Below, piece by piece: positions 1-9,000 of a stretch of 16,756 nucleotides of DNA. Every line of letters begins with the position of its first letter. Within the stretch, counting starts at the first letter, position 1. The stretch comes from Leptolyngbyaceae cyanobacterium CSSed165cm_216 (GTDB taxonomy: Bacteria; Cyanobacteriota; Cyanobacteriia; Phormidesmidales; Phormidesmidaceae), in the NCBI GenBank assembly GCA_007135385.1, contig SLIY01000356.1:1-16756 (forward strand), given 5' to 3'. The position numbers and the translations under genes were made by a program. The notes under the pieces are model-generated. The model did not search any database. It was not told the origin of the DNA and saw only the letters and a list, made by a program, of their open reading frames with translations.

Positions 1-28
1 AGCCAATCCATTCAGGGAGCTTATCGTC

Positions 29-1660
29 GTGGGGGCATACTACTGGGGCGTTGTGGTGTTGGCTACCCTTGGCTCTGCTTGGGGAGCAATGGGCTGGGCT
101 TGGGCAGCTGATGGGTTAGAGCCTGCCGTTGGTGATCCGACTGGGTCGGTGATAGAAGCTGAGGGGGTGGCAGAGGCTGGGGAGCCCCAGGCCGCGATCG
201 CCATCCAAGCCATCGTCGTCGATAACAGTACGGTATTTAGTCCGGCAGAGCTGCGATCGGTGGTGCAGCCGTTTGAGGGACAAACCCTAACCTTGGCTGA
301 ACTGCAAAGGATCGCAGATGCCGTCACCCAGTTGTATCTGAATGCCGGTTACCTAACCTCCAATGCGGTGGTGCCCCCCCAAGACTTACAAGACGGGGTG
401 CTCAGACTTCACGTGATAGAAGGGGGGTTAGAGGCAATTCAAGTGGAGGGTAGCGATCGCCTGGTGAGCTATGTCCAACGGCGTATTGCCCTGGCAGGTA
501 CCCGACCCATCAACCAAAACCGTCTGGAAGCGCAACTGCAACTGCTAGAGCGCGACCCCCTGTTTGAGAATGTGGAAGCCAGCCTGCGCCAGGGCCAAAC
601 CGCCGACAGCAGTCTGCTGATTGTGCGGGTGACCGAAGCCTCCCCCTTCAGCGGCAGCCTCAGCCTCGATACCCTCTCCCAGCGTAGTGTAGGAGAATTT
701 CGCAGCGGAGCTACCCTGCAATACCGCACCCTGGTCGCACCAGGGGATCGGCTACTGGCGGCGGCTTACCGAACCACCACGGGTGGCTCCACCGCCTACG
801 AACTCAACTACCAGTTGCCCCTGAACCCGATGAATGGGACGCTGCTGCTGCGGGCTGCCCCCAATCGTTTCCGGATCACTGACCCCGACGAACTCACCTT
901 TGCCCTGGAGCTGAGGGGCTCCACCGACAGTTACGAGCTGCAGTACCGCCAGCCTCTGATCCGCACCCTGCAAGAGGAACTGGCCCTATCGGCTGGGTTT
1001 CGCTATCGCAGTGGCTCGACATTGCTGTTGGGATTTATTAGGCCCCCCACGGTGACCAGTGTGTTCAGCTTTGGGCAGGACTACCTGCGGCGGGACCCCA
1101 ACGGCATCTGGGGAGTGCAGTCCCAACTGCGGTTAGGCACTGGGTTATTTAGCGCTACCCGTCTGCCAGAGCCAGTCCCAGATGGGCAATTTCTAAGCTG
1201 GCAAGGACAGGTGCAGCGTTTGCAGCGGCTGGGCACAGACCACCGGCTCCTGGTGCAGGGCAGTGTTCAACTTTCCCCCGATAGTTTATTGGGGTCAGAG
1301 CAATTTTTTATCGGTGGAGCCCAGTCGGTGCGGGGCTATCCCCAAAATGGGCGGTTTGGGGATAATGGGCTGCGATTATCCTTGGAAACTCAGCATCCAC
1401 TGTTTCGAGAGGATGACGGCACCCCACTGCTGACCCTCAGCCCATTTTTGGATGTGGGCTATGTTTGGTCCACTAATCCTGCCTTTCAAGCCACTCGCCA
1501 AAACTGGATGGTGGGCACTGGTCTGGGGGTTGAACTGCATCCCCTGGACACCCTCACCGCCCGAGCTGATTTTGGGGTGCCGCTGATTGCCCTGAATGAA
1601 CTGGCTAGCGATCGCCCCTCGGGGCTGAGGGTGTATTTCGATATGCGCTACAGGTTTTAG
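29..1660 (+). CDS. TpsB outer-membrane transporter, FhaC/ShlB/HecB family
   Basis: Outer-membrane pore of a two-partner (type Vb) secretion system; it should export the TpsA protein encoded three genes downstream. Residues 5-27 are a hydrophobic signal segment ending in AWA. Residues 58-132 read as a POTRA domain (including LQRIADAVTQLYLNAGYLTS), and 134-203 as a second POTRA. The rest is an alternating beta-strand barrel. The conserved loop-6 signature VRGY lies at 434-437, and the chain ends in a strand with terminal Phe (YFDMRYRF), a normal barrel-assembly signal. Length (543) is normal for the family. The GTG at 29 has AGGGAG at 14-19 as a possible Shine-Dalgarno, but the frame stays open to the left edge. 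An upstream start that adds an Arg to the signal peptide cannot be excluded. The next gene starts 2 bases after its stop, so translation is probably coupled. Family call is firm; the exact start is not. Confidence 0.93.
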   Translation: MGAYYWGVVVLATLGSAWGAMGWAWAADGLEPAVGDPTGSVIEAEGVAEAGEPQAAIAIQAIVVDNSTVFSPAELRSVVQPFEGQTLTLAELQRIADAVTQLYLNAGYLTSNAVVPPQDLQDGVLRLHVIEGGLEAIQVEGSDRLVSYVQRRIALAGTRPINQNRLEAQLQLLERDPLFENVEASLRQGQTADSSLLIVRVTEASPFSGSLSLDTLSQRSVGEFRSGATLQYRTLVAPGDRLLAAAYRTTTGGSTAYELNYQLPLNPMNGTLLLRAAPNRFRITDPDELTFALELRGSTDSYELQYRQPLIRTLQEELALSAGFRYRSGSTLLLGFIRPPTVTSVFSFGQDYLRRDPNGIWGVQSQLRLGTGLFSATRLPEPVPDGQFLSWQGQVQRLQRLGTDHRLLVQGSVQLSPDSLLGSEQFFIGGAQSVRGYPQNGRFGDNGLRLSLETQHPLFREDDGTPLLTLSPFLDVGYVWSTNPAFQATRQNWMVGTGLGVELHPLDTLTARADFGVPLIALNELASDRPSGLRVYFDMRYRF

Positions 1661-1662
1661 CT

Positions 1663-4600
1663 ATGACGCTACTGCAAGATGCCTTTATTTCCTACGGGCG
1701 GCCCGATAGTAAAGCCTTTGCGGTACGGCTGTATCAGCAGTTGTCGGCCCTAGGTTACAGCGTCTGGATTGATCAAGCGGACATTCCCTTTGCGGTTAAC
1801 TACCAGACCCACATTGATCAGAGCATTGAGCGGATGCATAACCTGATCTTTATCCTCAGTCCCCATGCGGTGAACTCTCACCACTGTACCGATGAGCTAG
1901 ACCAGGCCTTGCGCTATCACAAGCGGATTATCCCACTGATGCATGTGGAGCAAATTTCTCGAGCAACCTGGCAGCAGCGCCACCCAGATGGGACCGAAGC
2001 TGACTGGCAAGACTATCAGGCCAAGGGGCTACATGTGGCAACCCGTAACCTGCATCCTGGCATTGCTAAGCTCAACTGGATTGGCTTTCGCCAGGGACTA
2101 GACGATTGCGATCGCGCCCTAGAGCAACTGGTGCAAACCCTAGAAGACCGCAAAGCCTATGTGCACCAGCACACCGACTACCTGGTTAAAGCCCTGGCCT
2201 GGGCGCAAAACCAGCACCAGCCCCGCCTTTTACTCAGCGGAGCCGATCGCGAGGCCGCCGAAGCCTGGCACAAACAGGCCATCGATGATGATCCGCCCTT
2301 TTGCCAACCCACTGACCTGCACTGCGAGTTCATTACCGAAAGCACCAAGTACGCCGAAGGCCAGTTGGCCCAGGTGTTTTTATGCTACGCCGACGAAGAC
2401 ACTGACCTGAAAGAATCTATCCGCCGCCAGCTCGACCGGGTCACTGACCCCCACCCGCAGACCGCCGCCGCTAGCCTCAGCCTGCGGGTGCGGCAGTTGT
2501 TGATGCGGGCCGGCTTTACCGTGTGGGATCGGCGGCGCGATCTAGTGACCGGAGCCCGGGTTGATGAAGCGATTTATCGGGGTATTGAAGGGGCCGATAG
2601 CTTTATTTTTTTGCTGTCTCCCAACTCTGTGCAGTCGCGCCACTGCCTGAATGAGCTCAACTATGCCCTGGCACTGCATAAACGCATTATTCCGGTACTG
2701 GTTAAAACTCTGGCCGCTGGCACCGTTCCCACGGTACTCAAGAATGTGCAATTGATTGACCTGCACGATACCGAAGACCTTTCCACCTATCAATCGAGCA
2801 GTCGCCAACTGGTGGCCACCCTGGGTCAAGATGCGGCCTATTTTCGCGATCATAAACGGCTGCTGGTGCAGGCGCTGAAGTGGGAGCGACAACGCTATAA
2901 CCCCAGCGTGCTGCTACGGGGCGCTGAACGCCGCTTCTACGAGGGCTGGTTCAAAGCCGCCCGCCAGCGCCAGCAACATACTCCCATTGAGGTGCAGGAA
3001 CGGTTCGTCACCGAAAGTTTATCCCAACCGGCCAGCCAAACCCTGGACGTATTTCTGATCGCCGACCCAAAAGACCTTGACTTTGCCCGTCACTTGCACA
3101 ACACTCTGCAACTTCAGGGGAAAAGTACCTGGTTTGACCAAATCACCCACCGGGGCGAAATTGATGCTACGGAGGCGGTCAGAGAGGCGATCGAAAGTGC
3201 CCAAAATTGCATCGTCATTCTGTCAGGCCATCTGTTGGGCAACCGCAATTGCCTGAAGCAAATCCAATATGCCCAGACGATCAACAAACGCATGGTGGGG
3301 GTGGTTGACGACGTAGTCGAAGCAGGGGTGACTCTGCCTGCGGGGTTAGGCCGTAGTCCGATAGTGAGTTTTCAAAACCATGAGGCCGATTTTTCCTCTA
3401 ATTTCGGAGAGCTGTATCGCATTTTAGAGAGCGATGCCGCCTATGTTGACCAGCATACCCGGCTACTGCTGCGGGCGATGGAATGGGATAAATCGGGCCG
3501 AGATGACAGTCTATTGCTAAGACGCAAGGCCCTGGAGCAAGCCCAGGCCTGGCTAGCGGAGGGGACTAGCAAAATTCCGGTACCAACCTCGATCCAGCAA
3601 GACTATATTGCCGCCAGCCAGACCTTGCCCTTCCGTAAGATGAAGGGCCGATCGCTCTGGTTCGGCAGTGTGGCGATTACCCTGACCTTGTATGTACTGC
3701 GGTTGCTGGGCGGCCTGCAAGCTCTAGAGCTGGCGGCCTACGATACTGTCATGCGGCTCAAGCCCAGCGAGGCCCTAGATTCACACCTGCTGCTGGTGAC
3801 GGTGGATGAAGCCAGTGGGGCCTGGTTGCGGGAGCAAGTGAAGCAGGGAGTTTACCAACCCGGTCTGGGCACTATTCCCGATGGTGCCTTAGCGGAAACC
3901 CTGGGGATTTTGGCGGGCTACGAGCCAGCGGTGATTGGCCTCGACTTTTATCGAGATTTCGAGGCTACCCCGCCCCTGGCAGAGCAATTGCGCCAGAGCG
4001 ATAACGTTTTTGGCATTTGCAAAGCTACCTATCAAGACCTGGGGGTAGAGCAACCACCGGAACTACCCAACCAGCAGGTGGGGTTCAGTGATCTTGCCAT
4101 TGATGCCCATAACTTTGTACGCCGCTACTACCTAAAGCACGAGGCCGATCCCCCGGCCTGTGACACCGACGAAGCCTTTGGCCTGCGCCTAGCTCGTACT
4201 TACCTGGAGGCCCGGGGCATCTCCTACACCACCCCCTTTCCAGAGCCAGGGAGAATTCAGGATATGGCTTTTGGGGCGGTGCAAGTGCCCCAGTTGTGGG
4301 CCGGAGGCATTGTCACTAGCCAGACTGGGGGCTATAGCCCCCGCGATCGCGACGTCTTTACCGGCTACCAATCGATGATCAACTACCGGCAGCACCAGGG
4401 TAGCCCCCGCCAGTTTGCCCCCCAGGTGACCCTACAGCAGGTGCTGAGCAACCAGGTGGACCCAGCCCTGGTGCGGGGACGAATTGTGTTGATTGGCTAC
4501 ATCGATCTCACCGATCGCAATGCCGACTCCTACAATACTCCCCAGGGGGAATTGGCGGGGGTGATGGTCCACGGCCAAATGATCAGCCAATTGGTCAACG

Positions 4601-4881
4601 CTGCCCTAGAACAGCGACCATTGATCTGGTGGTGGCCCGTGTGGCTTGAAACCCTGTGGATTGCCCTTTGGGCTTTAATTGGAGGGCTAATTCTGCGGCA
4701 GTTGGTACGGCCTCTACCCCTGGTGTTCGGGGGAGTGGCAGCTCTGATGCTGTTGGTGGGGATCAGCTACGGGGCTTTGACCGTGGGAGGGGGGTGGTTG
4801 CCCCTGGTTCCTGCCCTGCTAGCCGGGCTTAGCACCGCTGGCCTCGTCGCTTACCTGAACCGCCAGGTTCGCAACCCCTAG
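1663..4881 (+). CDS. Triple TIR-domain protein with CHASE2 sensor domain and membrane anchor
   Basis: Three TIR modules occupy the N-terminal 650 residues: TIR1 about 5-160, TIR2 about 236-390 and TIR3 about 461-590. Each is followed by a similar 60-residue helical linker (166-226, 392-452, 593-651) of the pattern AY..H..LL..A..W....LL...A....W, ending in a Y/F-I/V-..-S sequence. TIR-plus-linker units like this are familiar in cyanobacterial TIR proteins. The position of the NADase catalytic Glu after the conserved Cys is E78 in TIR1 and E331 in TIR2 but Q533 in TIR3. TIR2 carries an insertion around 256-272. A membrane helix at about 664-684 is followed by a CHASE2 extracytoplasmic sensor domain (about 686-985) and about three helices at 988-1065, ending at residue 1072 with no C-terminal output domain. 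TIR is therefore the likely cytoplasmic output. The gene starts 2 bases after the TpsB stop and has no clear Shine-Dalgarno. NADase activity is inferred from the family, not shown. Confidence 0.88.
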   Translation: MTLLQDAFISYGRPDSKAFAVRLYQQLSALGYSVWIDQADIPFAVNYQTHIDQSIERMHNLIFILSPHAVNSHHCTDELDQALRYHKRIIPLMHVEQISRATWQQRHPDGTEADWQDYQAKGLHVATRNLHPGIAKLNWIGFRQGLDDCDRALEQLVQTLEDRKAYVHQHTDYLVKALAWAQNQHQPRLLLSGADREAAEAWHKQAIDDDPPFCQPTDLHCEFITESTKYAEGQLAQVFLCYADEDTDLKESIRRQLDRVTDPHPQTAAASLSLRVRQLLMRAGFTVWDRRRDLVTGARVDEAIYRGIEGADSFIFLLSPNSVQSRHCLNELNYALALHKRIIPVLVKTLAAGTVPTVLKNVQLIDLHDTEDLSTYQSSSRQLVATLGQDAAYFRDHKRLLVQALKWERQRYNPSVLLRGAERRFYEGWFKAARQRQQHTPIEVQERFVTESLSQPASQTLDVFLIADPKDLDFARHLHNTLQLQGKSTWFDQITHRGEIDATEAVREAIESAQNCIVILSGHLLGNRNCLKQIQYAQTINKRMVGVVDDVVEAGVTLPAGLGRSPIVSFQNHEADFSSNFGELYRILESDAAYVDQHTRLLLRAMEWDKSGRDDSLLLRRKALEQAQAWLAEGTSKIPVPTSIQQDYIAASQTLPFRKMKGRSLWFGSVAITLTLYVLRLLGGLQALELAAYDTVMRLKPSEALDSHLLLVTVDEASGAWLREQVKQGVYQPGLGTIPDGALAETLGILAGYEPAVIGLDFYRDFEATPPLAEQLRQSDNVFGICKATYQDLGVEQPPELPNQQVGFSDLAIDAHNFVRRYYLKHEADPPACDTDEAFGLRLARTYLEARGISYTTPFPEPGRIQDMAFGAVQVPQLWAGGIVTSQTGGYSPRDRDVFTGYQSMINYRQHQGSPRQFAPQVTLQQVLSNQVDPALVRGRIVLIGYIDLTDRNADSYNTPQGELAGVMVHGQMISQLVNAALEQRPLIWWWPVWLETLWIALWALIGGLILRQLVRPLPLVFGGVAALMLLVGISYGALTVGGGWLPLVPALLAGLSTAGLVAYLNRQVRNP

Positions 4882-4903
4882 GGATTCCTGCATCTACCAT
4901 CCT

Positions 4904-4907
4904 AGGA
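4904..4907 (+). promoter_or_regulatory. Shine-Dalgarno AGGA for the FN3/TPR-like gene
   Basis: AGGA ends 2 bases before the ATG at 4910. The spacing is short, but it is the only purine motif in the 28-base gap and it supports this start over internal ones. Confidence 0.4.
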
Positions 4908-4909
4908 CA

Positions 4910-5947
4910 ATGACATATTTCCTGAAACGTCTACAACGGCTGATTTTAAGCACAATTAATTACCGCCTATATCGTACTGGACTGTTGGTGACAGTACTGG
5001 TCTGGGGAGGGCTGGTGGTGCCACCGCCCCCCCTGGCCCAGGCCCAAGTGTTTAATTTTTTGTTTGGTGGGCGCGAAAACCGAGGCGGGCGCGCCCCCAA
5101 CCGGCGCAAAGGGGGCGGTGTGCGGGCTGGACGGCTGGTGGGTGGGTGTGACATCACCATTCCCGTCGTGATTACCCCCCGCAATACCTTTCAGCCGACG
5201 GATCAATTTCCCATTCGCTGGCAACCCGTCGTCGGGGTGAGTACTTACACCGTACGTTTGTGGGAGTGGCAGGATGCCAATGGTGGGCGACAGCGGGTGA
5301 TCTGGGAAACCACCACCCCAGACACCACGGTGACCTACAGGGGAGAGCCGCCCCTGGCCCCGGAAACCTTTTACTCCATTGAGGTGATCACCGATCAAGG
5401 GGTGTCCTCCGAGCAAGACCCCGGCTGCGCCATTGCTGGGTTTGCGGTGCTGTTTCCCGAGATGCGATCGCAACTGTACACCGAACTCGCGACTCTCGAT
5501 TCCCCCGATCTCTCCCCCGAAGAGCAGGCCCTGGCCACCGCCGAACTCTATCTGGACTACCAGATGCTGGACGCCGCGATCGCCACCCTGGCTCCCCAAT
5601 TCGACGCCCAGCCCACCGCCACCCTGGCCCTGGCCCTGGGAGACCTCTACAGCTTCTCCGGCCTCAATACCCTGGCAGCCCATCACTACACCCAGGCCCT
5701 AGATCTAGCAGCCACCGACCAACTCTGGCAAGCGATCGCCCTAGAAGGACTGGGGGAGCTCAGCGTCCTGCGCAACGACCTGACCACCGCCCTGCCCCAA
5801 TTGCGCCAGGCCCAAACCCACTACACCGCCGCTAATACCCCCCTCAAAGCCAACCAATTGCGCCAGCGTATCGCCCTGCTGGAGCACGCCCAGCGGCTTG
5901 GCCTTCAACCCAGCGACACCAGTGAGGTGTGCAACGGCAACCCCTAA
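4910..5947 (+). CDS. Exported protein with fibronectin-III-like and TPR-like regions
   Basis: Not recognised as a named family. Residues 1-46 look like a signal peptide: an Arg/Lys-rich start, a hydrophobic core at 24-37 and LAQAQ near the cleavage point. Residues 52-79 are Gly/Arg-rich and probably disordered. Residues 80-182 read as a beta sandwich of fibronectin-III type (IRW, YTVRLWEW, YSIEVITDQG), with Cys at 80 and 173 that could form a disulphide. Residues 185-335 are Ala/Leu-rich helical pairs with TPR-like spacing (LATAELYLDYQMLDAAIATL, LALGDLYSFSGLNTLAAHHY). It sits between the TIR-CHASE2 gene (28-base gap) and the TpsA-CHAT gene, so it is probably co-transcribed. A periplasmic chaperone or accessory role for the exoprotein, or a ligand partner for CHASE2, is inference. 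I considered DUF928, which can sit beside CHAT/TPS genes, but I do not see its motifs. Confidence 0.75.
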   Translation: MTYFLKRLQRLILSTINYRLYRTGLLVTVLVWGGLVVPPPPLAQAQVFNFLFGGRENRGGRAPNRRKGGGVRAGRLVGGCDITIPVVITPRNTFQPTDQFPIRWQPVVGVSTYTVRLWEWQDANGGRQRVIWETTTPDTTVTYRGEPPLAPETFYSIEVITDQGVSSEQDPGCAIAGFAVLFPEMRSQLYTELATLDSPDLSPEEQALATAELYLDYQMLDAAIATLAPQFDAQPTATLALALGDLYSFSGLNTLAAHHYTQALDLAATDQLWQAIALEGLGELSVLRNDLTTALPQLRQAQTHYTAANTPLKANQLRQRIALLEHAQRLGLQPSDTSEVCNGNP

Positions 5948-5948
5948 A

Positions 5949-5997
5949 AAGGCAGAAGGCGAAACTTTAGATTTTGGATTTTGGATTTTGGATTCTT
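5949..5997 (+). repeat. Degenerate heptamer repeats (AAGGCAG-type and GATTTTG-type)
   Basis: AAGGCAG and AAGGCGA lie at 5949-5962, followed by GATTTTG three times and GATTCTT at 5970-5997. They lie between two genes. The ATG at 5974 is inside this repeat and is therefore an unlikely start for the exoprotein. Confidence 0.7.
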
Positions 5998-6069
5998 ACT
6001 GAAACCAAGCACCTTCCCCATCCTCCCCACCTCCCCCACTCCCCCATCTACCCGCCACCCCATCTACCC

Positions 6070-9000
6070 ATGTACTCTCCCCTCCTCCTCACTCCCCTCC
6101 TCCTCCTCCCCGCCCTCGCGCCCGCCGCCCTGGCCCAGTCGATGATCATTCCGGCGGCCGATGGCACCGGTACCCTGGTGCTACCCGATGGCTCCACTTA
6201 CACCATTACCGGCGGTACCCGCTCGGGGGATGGGGCCAACCTGTTCCACAGCTTCGAGCAATTTGGCCTTACCGCCACCGAAGTGGCCAACTTCCTGGCT
6301 GATCCTTCGGTGCAGAACATTCTGGGCCGGGTAGTGGGCGGTAATGCCTCGATGATTGATGGTCTGATGCAGGTCAGCGGCAGTAGCGCCAACCTGTACC
6401 TGATCAATCCAGCCGGGATTCTGTTTGGTCCCAACTCCGCCCTGAACTTAGATGGCTCCTTTACCGCCACCACCGCCAGCGGCATTGGCTTTGGTGACGA
6501 CTGGTGGCCTGCCGTGGGCGACAGCAACTATGAAGCCCTGGTGGGCAACCCGACGGCCTTTACCTTTGGCAGCGAACCCGGCGCGTTAGTGAATGCTGGA
6601 AATTTAGCGGTGAACCCAGGGGAAGTGATTACCCTGGCCAGTGGCTCGGTGATTGCCCTGGGCACCCTGAGGGCACCAGGGGGGGAAGTCATCGTGATGG
6701 CGGTGCCAGGGGAAAATCTGGTCAGCATTCGTCCGGCGGGGTCGCGGCTGAGCCTGGAGCTGGCCACCCTGCCAGAGGGGGTGCAACCGGGCGATCCCCT
6801 ACCCTTTTCGCCGCTGGATCTTCCCTCTCTACTGCGAGCCGGGGAACCGCAGGTTACGACGGGCATAACCGCTAATGATGATGGCACCGTCAGCCTTCCA
6901 GGGGTGGCCGCTTCGTTGCCAACCACGCCCGGAGCAGCACTAGTTTCAGGGACTGTGGATGTAGCTGGTGAAACGGGGGGGACCGTGCAGGTGCTGGGCG
7001 ATCGCATCGCCGTCACCGCAGCCACCATCGATGCCTCGGGCCGCCAGGGCGGCGGGCAGGTCCTCATCGGTGGCGAGTACCGGGGCCAGGGGCCGCTCCC
7101 CACGGCTAGCCGCACCTATGTGGATGCCCAGTCCACCATCCGGGCCGATGCGGTGGAGAACGGTGACGGCGGCGAGGTGATTGTTTGGGCCGAGGAAGGC
7201 ACCCGGTTCGATGGCACCATTACCGCGCGAGGGGGGGCCACCGACGGTGATGGCGGTTTTGTGGAGGTGTCTGGTCGCGATACCCTGGCCTTTAACGGCC
7301 AGGTGGATGTCAGTGCCGCCAATGGGGCCATGGGTAGCCTGCTGCTTGACCCCACCAACATCACCATCAGTGCTGCCGCCAGCAGTCCCGGTGTGGAGGA
7401 TCTTGGGGGTCTACCCAATATTCTGGCCGCAGACTTGCCAGGGGATGTGACAATCAACAGCACCACACTGGAAAATCAGGTTGGTAACATCATTCTAGAG
7501 GCCTCCAACAACATTACTATTGCTCCTGGTCTGTCACTGACCTTTGTTCCCGGTGGTTCGATCACCTTTACCGCTGATGCCGATGGTGACCAGGTGGGGG
7601 ACTTTACCATGGATACGGCTGCTACGATTCAGGCTTTAGGGCGATCGCTAACGATTACAGGAGCAGCCGTTACCGCAGGAAACCTAGACGTAAACGATTC
7701 CACCGCCGCCGCAGGGGATATCCGCATCGTTAGTTCAACTGGCGACCTCACTGTAGGCAACATTACTACCTCAGCAGATAGTGCTTTTCCGTTCGCTGGC
7801 GATGTTACGTTGAGTGCTCCCGGCGGCTCAGTAACCACAGGAGACATAAATGCTATTGGGTTTATCCCGGGAGTTTTTAGCGGTGATGGTGGCAGTATCA
7901 ACCTATCCGCTGAACATGGGATTCAAACGGGAAACATTAATGCCTTGAGCGGTAGCACCTTTGGGGGCTCTATTACCCTAACTAGCAATAGCGGCTCCAT
8001 TTCGACAGGAGATTTATCTTCCCTTTCTTTCTTTGGTGGCGGGGGCAGAGATATCACTCTCAGCGCCCGTAATGGCAGCATTACAACGGGAACCCTAGAG
8101 GCTTACGGCAACTTCACAAGAGTTGGCGGGGCAATAACCCTGAGTGCTGCCCCCAGCGAATCGATTACGCTTAGAGGAAATATCGCAACTGACAATAACT
8201 CTATTAGCCTAAACGGACCCGTAATAGTTGGCGGTAATATCACTATTGGCAACCGACTTACGTCTGGGAATATCACTTTTTCTGACACGGTCACTGGTAA
8301 TAATCCCCTCTCTTCTCTCACTGTAGCGGCGGGAGCGGGAGATATTACTTTTAATAATGCTGATGGCAATATCTCCAGACTTAACAATTTAACGATTGAA
8401 ACGTCTGGAATGGCTGAATTCAATAGTGCAATTGAGACTTTTGGAGCTTTAAATCTAATCACTGACAACCCTGTTGTAAGGGCACCCCTAATCGGCAGCG
8501 GGACGCTTCAAATTCAGCCTTTTACGTCAACAACTCCCATCAGCCTGGGCGGTACGGGTGACTTGGCAGTCACCTTCCTAAACCAGGCTGAGATCAACCA
8601 ACTGGGCAATGGCTTTAGCAGTATCACCATTGGTAATAGCGTTGGCACTGGGAATATTACTTTAGACGGCAATGTTACCTTTAGCGACCCGACCACCCTC
8701 CAAACCCTGGGCAGCATTGACACCAGAGGCGGCACCCTCAGCGGCATTGACGATGCCAGCCTCACCCTCGAAGCGAACCAAATCGCTACAGGTGCCGTGA
8801 GCACAGCGGGCCAACCGATTACTCTGGATGGCACTCTTGGGGGCGGCAGCGGCCCGGTTTTCATTGACGGCCCCCTTACAACCAATGGCGGCAACATCAT
8901 CATCTCTGGAGCAGACCCGGTGGAGCAAGGGGTTAACGTTAGAGCCGCGCTCAATTCTGGGGGTGGCTCCATCACCATTACAGGGACATCGAATGGCTTC

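Noticed and set aside
4967..5686. 239-codon frame opposite the FN3/TPR-like gene
   Set aside because: It is Gly/His-rich shadow translation of a GC-rich gene. The plus-strand frame has a signal peptide and a coherent fold pattern.
8514..8978. Long minus-strand frames opposite the exoprotein stalk
   Set aside because: They are Pro/Val-rich shadows of a Gly/Thr-rich repeat protein, with no family signature.
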